Positions 58,553-64,000 of a DNA stretch of 64,000 bases are shown in pieces. The stretch lies in NCBI GenBank assembly GCA_964396165.1, contig CAYNEF010000018.1, positions 1 through 64,000 of the forward strand. Reading direction: 5' to 3'. Every line of letters starts with the position of its first letter. Within the stretch, counting starts at the first letter, position 1. The DNA comes from CALCZU01 sp964396165. Lineage in GTDB: Bacteria > Bdellovibrionota > FAC87 > UBA2466. The position numbers were made by a program, and so were the translations under genes. The notes under the pieces are model-generated. The model was not told where the DNA came from. It was given only the letters and a program-made list of their open reading frames with translations, and made no database searches.

Positions 58553-59881
58553 TTAAATTTTTCTCCCTAATGCTAATTCCAACTGCAACAAGGCTTCCGC
58601 GCCATCCACCTGCGCTTTAACAAGTCCTGCTTTTGCACGAAACAAGTCCAGCTCAGCATCCAAAAGATCGGTATTCGTTCTTGTCCCTGCCCGCACACCC
58701 AGTTTTGCAAGTCGTACACTTTCATCGGCAGCTTCGATGGCTTGTTTTTTTGCATTGAAAAGCGCTGTGTTGTAATTGAGTTTTCTTTTCCAAAGTTCAA
58801 AGTCGTTGGGAGCACGGATCACTGCCGCGCGAGAGGCAAATTCTGCCTGCTCGTGTTGCGCTTCAGACTGTCTTAGTCTTGCGTAGGAAGCGCCTCCATC
58901 AAAAAGATTCCAGGTAAGTACGGCGCCTATAAAATAAGCGTCTTTATAGGAATCCGTTGTGGTAAGCGCGTAGTCTTTGTTGTTGTAGTATTGTTTCTCG
59001 GCAGACAGGGACAAGCGAGGAAGCCAGGCAGAATAAAGCGCAGTATGCATCATATCCGAAGCTTCTGCTCTGTTTGCAAGCGCACTTAAGTCTACTCGTG
59101 CCGCTTGTTCCCACTTGATGTCTTTGGAAATATTTTTCGAGTTGGGCTCTGGCAATGATCCCTTAAGAGGTCTTGCATCTTCTGCTTTGCCGAGTAATTG
59201 TGCAAGGGCACGTCTTGCTAAAATAACATTGTCTTCTGCGGCCCCTTTTTCAGGAATCGCTTCTTGCAACTGAACTTGAACACGCAGTAAGTCGAACTTG
59301 GTAGCACCACCGCCCTTTAATACGCTTTTTACTCTTTCTAAATGTTCTTCTAATGTCGCGACATTTTGGGCTGCTACGCTTGAAAGAAGTTCTGCAGCTA
59401 GTGCCTGGTAGTATTTTAATTTAATTTCATTTTCCACAGCAAATTCGGCGCGCTCACTTTCCCAAGACGCAGCCCGCGCATTTAATTTTGCGGCTCTAAA
59501 ATGTTTCCAGGATTGAAAGCCATCAAATACCGTCCAGGAAAGTCCCAACGAGGCACTTGTTTTTGGGTAGATGGCATCCATGGAAACAGGTGCTCCACCA
59601 AAGTTGATATCAATAGTCTGGTATTTCAAATCCACCGCATGGTTTGCGGATAACGTAAGTTTTGGCAGATTACCTGATATGGCTTCAAGCGGTTTCCAGG
59701 AAGCTTCTTGTTCCAGAGCGCGCACTTTTTGCAATTGCGGGTTTTGTGCTTTGCCTTCGGAGATGGCTTCTTCGAGAGTCAGACCGGTTGCGACTTCAGC
59801 GGCGCGCGCTGGAGTTGCCATCGTAACCCAGGCAAGTAAACCTAATAAACTGACAAGCCAACGGTATATACAATTACTCAT
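58553..59881 (-). CDS. TolC-family outer-membrane efflux channel
   Basis: A 442-residue protein with a signal peptide (cleaved near ARA) and the OEP duplication: two runs of long helices, with repeated LxxAxxxGxxxN patterns, for example ALANRAEASDMM and LAKLGVRAGTRTNTDLLDAELDLFRAK. It trimerises into a tunnel that spans the periplasm. It is the third component of the EmrAB-type pump with its regulator 8 bp upstream. Confidence 0.92.
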   Translation of the reverse strand: MSNCIYRWLVSLLGLLAWVTMATPARAAEVATGLTLEEAISEGKAQNPQLQKVRALEQEASWKPLEAISGNLPKLTLSANHAVDLKYQTIDINFGGAPVSMDAIYPKTSASLGLSWTVFDGFQSWKHFRAAKLNARAASWESERAEFAVENEIKLKYYQALAAELLSSVAAQNVATLEEHLERVKSVLKGGGATKFDLLRVQVQLQEAIPEKGAAEDNVILARRALAQLLGKAEDARPLKGSLPEPNSKNISKDIKWEQAARVDLSALANRAEASDMMHTALYSAWLPRLSLSAEKQYYNNKDYALTTTDSYKDAYFIGAVLTWNLFDGGASYARLRQSEAQHEQAEFASRAAVIRAPNDFELWKRKLNYNTALFNAKKQAIEAADESVRLAKLGVRAGTRTNTDLLDAELDLFRAKAGLVKAQVDGAEALLQLELALGRKI

Positions 59882-59889
59882 TTACTACC

Positions 59890-60534
59890 TCAAACAACTT
59901 TAACTAGCGATCCATTCAAAATGATGGAAAGCAGACTTTCCAAATAGGCTTCTCTTTGCTTTGAATCGTAGATCGATCTGTCAAAATATTTTTTATGGAT
60001 GGGTTCTACACGCAGCCACTGCCCCATCGTGCCGTGAATCAGCGTCGTCAGACAATAAGGATCAAGCTCTGTTCTTAAAAATCCATTTTTCTGTGCATCT
60101 TTAAAAAATTCCGTCAGCTTGCGGGTGAGTTTTAAAAAAGTTTCTTCAAAAACATCTTTCGCTAACGGAAGACCAGCTTCAATTTCTCTTCCTAAAATTT
60201 TGTGTGCTTCGGGTTCTTCGATAATGGATTTTGCGATGCTTTCTAAGACGAGTTTCAAACGGACTTTAAAGTCTTCAGGACTCGTGGCTTTCTCCAAAAG
60301 ACTTTCTGCAATCTCAAGTCTTGCTTTTCCAAATTCGGAGATGCAGGCACGGTACAAACCTTCTTTTCCCCCGAAATGGTAGCTCACTAGACAGAGGCTA
60401 GCTTTGGCTTCCCGTGCGATGTCGCGCACCGTAGTTCCCTCAAGCCCTTTTTTCGCGAAACAACGTCGAGCCGCAAGAAGTAATTGCTTCTTGGAAGTCT
60501 CTTTTTCATCGGCTGATGGCTTCAACTTAAACAT
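59890..60534 (-). CDS. TetR/AcrR-family regulator of the efflux operon
   Basis: A 214-residue regulator with an N-terminal HTH (AARRCFAKKGLEGTTVRDIAREAKASLCLVSYHFGGKEGLY) and a CecR-type C-terminal domain. The ATG at 60534 is used, since the upstream TTG at 60552 sits inside a 22-bp perfect palindrome that is clearly an operator. It represses its own promoter and thereby the TolC-EmrA-EmrB genes that follow; the inducer is likely a substrate of the pump. Confidence 0.87.
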   Translation of the reverse strand: MFKLKPSADEKETSKKQLLLAARRCFAKKGLEGTTVRDIAREAKASLCLVSYHFGGKEGLYRACISEFGKARLEIAESLLEKATSPEDFKVRLKLVLESIAKSIIEEPEAHKILGREIEAGLPLAKDVFEETFLKLTRKLTEFFKDAQKNGFLRTELDPYCLTTLIHGTMGQWLRVEPIHKKYFDRSIYDSKQREAYLESLLSIILNGSLVKVV

Positions 60535-60541
60535 AAATCCA

Positions 60542-60563
60542 TTATAGAACAAATGTTCTATAA
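60542..60563 (-). promoter_or_regulatory. TetR operator, 22-bp perfect palindrome
   Basis: TTATAGAACA and TGTTCTATAA with a 2-bp spacer AA. It lies 7 bp before the regulator's ATG and covers the place where a promoter would start, so binding should block transcription of the whole efflux operon. Confidence 0.78.
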
Positions 60564-60647
60564 ATCAATACAATTGTTTTATTTGTAAAAAGACTATGAA
60601 TTCAACGTTTTTAGAAGGTTTGCCGATAAGAGAATAACGAGGTTCCT

Positions 60648-60950
60648 ATGAAAGTATTCGTTTATACAAAGCGTAGAAGAAGCATTCGCTTTAAACCAGA
60701 CCCAGAAAACCAGATTGCGAAAATCGATATCCAAAATTTGGAAGGCAAATTTCAGCCAACTGTAACAGCACTGGTGATAGACGAAGCGTACAAAGGCTGC
60801 GGTCTAATTTTTCAAGACCAAAAGGGTTTTGAAATTGGAGAAGTCTGCCGCCTTCAAGTCGGACAAATCGGTCCCTTGCAAGCAGAAGTTCGTTGGAAGC
60901 AAAAACTCTATGACAATCTCATTAAAGTCGGTTTTCGTTTCTTAGAATAA
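60648..60950 (+). CDS. PilZ-domain-like protein
   Basis: A 100-residue single-domain protein with an N-terminal RRRSIR, matching the RxxxR half of the c-di-GMP site of PilZ, and a beta-barrel-like remainder. The second half motif (D/N-x-S-x-x-G) is present only in altered form (DEAYKGCG), so c-di-GMP binding is uncertain; degenerate PilZ domains can be protein adaptors. GAGG precedes the start. It is divergent from the efflux regulator and convergent with the metzincin gene. Confidence 0.68.
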   Translation: MKVFVYTKRRRSIRFKPDPENQIAKIDIQNLEGKFQPTVTALVIDEAYKGCGLIFQDQKGFEIGEVCRLQVGQIGPLQAEVRWKQKLYDNLIKVGFRFLE

Positions 60951-60980
60951 AAAAAACGGGGTGCTCTTTCGAACACCCCG
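60949..60980 (-). terminator. intrinsic terminator of the metzincin lipoprotein gene
   Basis: On the minus strand a GC-rich stem (CGGGGTG/CACCCCG, 10 positions with one mismatch, tetraloop) is followed by a run of eight T. It lies 20 bp after the stop of the metzincin gene at 61003. On the plus strand, no T-run follows, so it serves the minus-strand transcript. Confidence 0.9.
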
Positions 60981-61002
60981 ATCTCATACATCACACTATT
61001 TC

Positions 61003-63249
61003 TTATTCGCAAGCCAAGTCAGCATCCACTAGAACTTTAAGCGGTTCCAGTGTTTTGACTGTGAGCTTTTTCAAGTCACTCAAGTTTTGAAGTACCTGGG
61101 CTTTTGCCGCTTCAGATTTGCCTTTTAAGACATCTTGCAAGTCTTTTGGGCATACCTTAGAGCGCAATCCTTCTTTTACAAAGAGAACGATTTCAGCTGC
61201 TGTCTTAGGTCTGTCGTTCTTCAAGTTAAAGTTCGTCCAGCTTGCAGATGTTTTTTCGGCTGTGGCCGCATACATCCCGATTGCAGGTAGTACAGAAGCA
61301 AGTTCACGTTTCATGTCATCCACCTTCCACAGGGTTGTATTTACATCTCCTCGACCGATTAACAACGAGACCGCTCTTTCCAGGCGAGCATCGAAGAATC
61401 CGTAAGGATCGTTTGTCGCATCGTCTCTGGAACACTCAGCAGAGTTCTCCAGGTGTTCAGCGTCTGGCACGCCTTCGTCGGTACAGAACAGAGTACGGTT
61501 AGAAGGTTCTACACCTTGGTAGCCATACTTCAGCGCTATCACGTCATAGATGCCTACTTCATCGAGGTGTCTAAAACCGCGGCCTAAGTATTCCATGATG
61601 GAGTGAGAGACTTTTCCTTTTTCAAGGCCGGAGTAACTCAAGTTACCGCGGAAGTTGTGTCTCAGTCCTAAGTTATGGCCTAACTCATGACCTACTAGAT
61701 CTAACCAATAACCATCCATGTATGATTCAAATGTGTAGCCGGATGGTAAGAGATCGAAATCTTCTCTTTGCATCGCTGGATCTTCCAAAGAAGCTTGTTG
61801 AGAGACATCTCTGAAACCCAATTCGCCTAAAGATACTTTAAAGCGCTTTGAACTTCCTTCGTCTATCATGGACTTCAGTGTTTTTTCTCCATCGCGCATC
61901 ACTTGCAATGCTTCGATGACTTTTCCTTCTTCCATCAGTGCGTTCACTGTTTTACCGATCGAGAACCACTCTTTGTAGATTTTTACAATGTGTGGTCCTT
62001 GGACAAGCACGTTGGAAGAAAGAATTTCCCCCGTAAATTGATTTGCGATGGAGGGCCCAAGACCGCCGTATGGAGCACGGTTTACAAGATCCCACTCAAC
62101 GATGTTGTACCTGATATCACCCGTCACAAGTTTTTCTGCGCGGGCGTCTGTCGCATCCACAAATTCATAGGCAATCAATTTTTTGCCAGCGAATTCGAGA
62201 AACTTAGCGTTCCATGCGTCAAAAGAAGCAGCGAAGTTCTTTTTGTATTCCTCAGGTACGTTCTTGATGAAGTACTTAACAGGTTCTGCATTCAAACTGC
62301 CTGTTCCTTGAGAAGGAAGTAAGTGGCGCTCAATTTTCGCTACTTTGCTTCTTTCCGTCATAAAGAAACCTACCCCCGGAGTAGCTTCACGCGCCTGAAA
62401 TTCAGGGTGAAATGCAGAGGCCAGTCTCAAGAACCAACGGATAGTAAATTTGGTTTCAGGAACTTCCTGTACATCCGTTTTTGTTTCTAGAGGAACCATG
62501 GTGACTTCCACATCGAATACCAGTGTGGAAACAGAGTAATCTACCGCAACAGTCTTGGCGGATTTTGTTTTAAGTTTTGTGTAACTGCCATCCGGATCAA
62601 GCATTTCGATCAGATTGAGTTGCTCACCTAAAGATGACAGATCTAAAAACACCGTACTGCTTTTATCATCTACGCCGACAATCGGTATTCCTATCAGAGC
62701 TTTTTGCTCGGAGCCTTCTGTACAATCCTTCACACAACCTACAAGACCGAAGACGTATTCGTTTTCCTTATCGCCTTTAGCCACAACGGTTTTGACATGC
62801 AGTGGAGTTAAATCCATCAGCTTCAGTCTTCCCATTGTTTCACTTTCTTTGTCAGAAGTTTTTGTGATCACTCCTCCAAAAAGTTGTTGTTCGCCCAGAA
62901 GCCCAATGGGGAAACCGACAACGAGAGAATTTGCAGCTGGTTCTTCCACGTTGTCGGCGTTCCCTAATAGTTTTTTAATGGCAATTCCTGCCATTTTTGC
63001 AATTTTACTTAAAAGGTTTATGCCTTTTTTGGATTTTGCGCTTACGACTTTTTCAGCCGATTTTGCTTCCAAAAAAGACTGTTCTCCCATAACCACATAG
63101 GGGGCTTTAGCATCCCCTAGAGTTTTTTCTATACGGGGATCGGTATTATCTACGGGTGTTGTCACCTCGACCGTTTCTTTTTTTCCGCAACCGTTTAAAA
63201 CAAGAACTGAAACGAACAATCCTACTACTAAATTATGAGCCAACTTCAT
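61003..63249 (-). CDS. metzincin-type zinc metalloprotease lipoprotein
   Basis: A 748-residue lipoprotein (lipobox VLNGC). The catalytic site is HELGHNLGLRH (His521, Glu522, His525, His531), the full HExxHxxGxxH metzincin motif, followed by SIMEY as the Met-turn. The N-terminal 500 residues contain large beta-rich domains. It recalls the DUF4953/DUF5117 zinc-dependent family seen in Bacteroidetes and other Gram-negatives. It is anchored to the outer or inner membrane and probably cleaves external or periplasmic protein. Followed by a strong terminator. Confidence 0.85.
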   Translation of the reverse strand: MKLAHNLVVGLFVSVLVLNGCGKKETVEVTTPVDNTDPRIEKTLGDAKAPYVVMGEQSFLEAKSAEKVVSAKSKKGINLLSKIAKMAGIAIKKLLGNADNVEEPAANSLVVGFPIGLLGEQQLFGGVITKTSDKESETMGRLKLMDLTPLHVKTVVAKGDKENEYVFGLVGCVKDCTEGSEQKALIGIPIVGVDDKSSTVFLDLSSLGEQLNLIEMLDPDGSYTKLKTKSAKTVAVDYSVSTLVFDVEVTMVPLETKTDVQEVPETKFTIRWFLRLASAFHPEFQAREATPGVGFFMTERSKVAKIERHLLPSQGTGSLNAEPVKYFIKNVPEEYKKNFAASFDAWNAKFLEFAGKKLIAYEFVDATDARAEKLVTGDIRYNIVEWDLVNRAPYGGLGPSIANQFTGEILSSNVLVQGPHIVKIYKEWFSIGKTVNALMEEGKVIEALQVMRDGEKTLKSMIDEGSSKRFKVSLGELGFRDVSQQASLEDPAMQREDFDLLPSGYTFESYMDGYWLDLVGHELGHNLGLRHNFRGNLSYSGLEKGKVSHSIMEYLGRGFRHLDEVGIYDVIALKYGYQGVEPSNRTLFCTDEGVPDAEHLENSAECSRDDATNDPYGFFDARLERAVSLLIGRGDVNTTLWKVDDMKRELASVLPAIGMYAATAEKTSASWTNFNLKNDRPKTAAEIVLFVKEGLRSKVCPKDLQDVLKGKSEAAKAQVLQNLSDLKKLTVKTLEPLKVLVDADLACE

Positions 63250-63415
63250 TGGGCCCCCTTTCCTTCAAGAGCTTGTTAGAGCAAGGGCAGTGCCAGTTAA
63301 CAGCATTTTATTTCATGCGTAAAAGCGTTAAGCGCTCGAGTTTTTTCACAATTTATTAGGTGCGAAAAGGTACCGTCCGGTAAAAAGGGAAGGATCGTTT
63401 GTTAACACTTGGGGC

Positions 63416-64000
63416 TTAAATTTTAAACGGGTTAAAGTCTGTATCGCGATCGTAGTAGTCTTCGTTTTCTACACGTTTTAAAAAGGCGACTACTTTGTAA
63501 GTCACAGGAGTCATCACTACTTCCACGAGCACTTTGATTGCGTAATTACTGATTAAAACGTGTAATACTACTTCGTTTGGCCAAACGCCTAAAAAAGCTA
63601 TCGGGTAAAAAATGAGAGAATCTACCGCTTCTCCAAAAATAGTAGAACCGATCGTTCTCAGCCAAAGCATCTTGCCCTCTGTCCAGACCTTCATTTTTGC
63701 AAGCACGTAAGAGTTTGTGAACTCTCCCAAAAAGAAAGCCGCGAGTGAGCCTACAAAAATTCTCCAGGTACTCCCAAATACAGTTTCCACTGCCGCTTGG
63801 TGAGGCCATCCGGGAGCAGGTGCAACGTTTACGACGACAAAACTCATGAGAGAGGCAAATGCCATCGCGACAAACCCTGCCCATACGACTTTGCGGGAAT
63901 GCGCATAGCCATAAACTTCAGTCAAAATATCGCCAAAGATGTAACTGAGCGGAAAGAAAAAAATACCAGTTGTGCAGGTATTTCCAAAAAATGTTGTGAG
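63416..64000 (-). CDS. queuosine-precursor transporter (YhhQ/VUT family), 5' end cut by window
   Basis: An open frame that runs off the right edge. Beyond the apparent TTG at 63925 it continues for 25 codons encoding FFPLSYIFGDILTEVYGY, the YhhQ family signature, so the true start lies outside the window. The visible 194 residues have about five membrane helices (WRIFVGSLAAFFLGEFTNSYVL, EAVDSLIFYPIAFLG). The family imports 7-deazaguanine precursors used for queuosine in tRNA. The cytoplasmic tail is acidic (ENEDYYDRDTDFNP). Confidence 0.9.
   Translation of the reverse strand, partial: LTTFFGNTCTTGIFFFPLSYIFGDILTEVYGYAHSRKVVWAGFVAMAFASLMSFVVVNVAPAPGWPHQAAVETVFGSTWRIFVGSLAAFFLGEFTNSYVLAKMKVWTEGKMLWLRTIGSTIFGEAVDSLIFYPIAFLGVWPNEVVLHVLISNYAIKVLVEVVMTPVTYKVVAFLKRVENEDYYDRDTDFNPFKI

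Noticed and set aside
60648..60950. PilZ-like protein as the c-di-GMP switch of the Nfr-like polysaccharide locus
   Set aside because: It is more than 30 kb away, its second c-di-GMP motif is degenerate, and it has no link in gene order.
63371..63382. short inverted repeat TACCG/CGGTA between the transporter and the metzincin gene
   Set aside because: Only five paired bases with no strong T-run; cannot be supported as a terminator or operator.
1..64000. CRISPR arrays, insertion sequences or prophage genes
   Set aside because: No regularly spaced repeats, transposase, integrase or phage structural gene was seen anywhere in the window.

Overview
The window comes from a Gram-negative bacterium. 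It encodes outer-membrane beta-barrels of several kinds, a TolC-type efflux trio, many lipoproteins with clear lipoboxes, and periplasmic or outer-membrane enzymes. A bactofilin next to an FHA-TPR protein, a NodU-type carbamoyltransferase paired with an SxtJ-type membrane protein, and collagen-like and cysteine-rich secreted proteins fit a deltaproteobacterial lineage. Bdellovibrionota is my best guess, but this is an inference and no ribosomal RNA is present to settle it. Genes are tightly packed on both strands, and several convergent pairs abut or overlap at their stop codons.

Layout. 1-1.6 kb: the 3' end of a tRNA-Glu gene, a degenerate copy of its 3' end, a CPBP-family membrane protease and a BrnT/BrnA toxin-antitoxin pair, which together look like the edge of a small island. 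1.6-5 kb: an acyl-CoA synthetase, small secreted or zinc-binding proteins and a prolyl-hydroxylase-like 2OG-Fe(II) oxygenase. 5-9.2 kb (minus): a LOG-family protein, a tandem-CBS protein, a small charged protein and a P-type cation ATPase. 9.5-12.1 kb: a small acidic protein, an ArsR/tandem-AHSA1 operon behind a 26-bp palindrome, a PhnA-like protein and a cold-shock protein. 12.1-18.1 kb (minus): Omp85-like and other beta-barrels, DoxX, a cysteine-rich repeat protein with a coupled small partner, and the SxtJ/carbamoyltransferase pair. 18.2-21.5 kb: a 40-residue membrane peptide, a secreted protein-glutaminase-like enzyme, and a divergent PNPOx-like/MocR pair.

21.5-28 kb is the most interesting region: a DUF2334 deacetylase-like protein, an NfrB-type processive glycosyltransferase and a small outer-membrane barrel form an operon, with a GH5 lipoprotein divergent from it and a WecB-type UDP-GlcNAc 2-epimerase next door. 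This has the parts of a synthase-dependent exopolysaccharide system, probably using ManNAc, related to the Nfr phage-N4-receptor glycan pathway of E. coli but with a different gene set.

28-38.4 kb: rhodanese, a PMT-type glycosyltransferase, a ketol-acid-reductoisomerase-like protein divergent from uvrB, a glycosyltransferase-methyltransferase fusion, a stand-alone ComEC-type metallo-beta-lactamase domain, PhzF and an orphan GT-B-like protein. 38.4-42.9 kb: a collagen-like lipoprotein, TetR/SDR, and small envelope proteins. 42.8-48 kb: the methylmalonyl-CoA mutase large subunit, leucine dehydrogenase (both fit branched-chain amino-acid catabolism), a DUF1704/MATCAP-like metallopeptidase and an RlmI-type rRNA methyltransferase. 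48-51.4 kb: two tandem beta-barrel paralogues divergent from an App1-type phosphatase. 51.4-56.1 kb (plus): a run of envelope proteins including a bactofilin and an FHA-TM-TPR protein, a second candidate for an undescribed module. 56-60.6 kb (minus): TetR-TolC-EmrA-EmrB efflux operon with a palindromic operator. 60.6-64 kb: a PilZ-like protein, a metzincin lipoprotein and a queuosine-precursor transporter cut by the window end.
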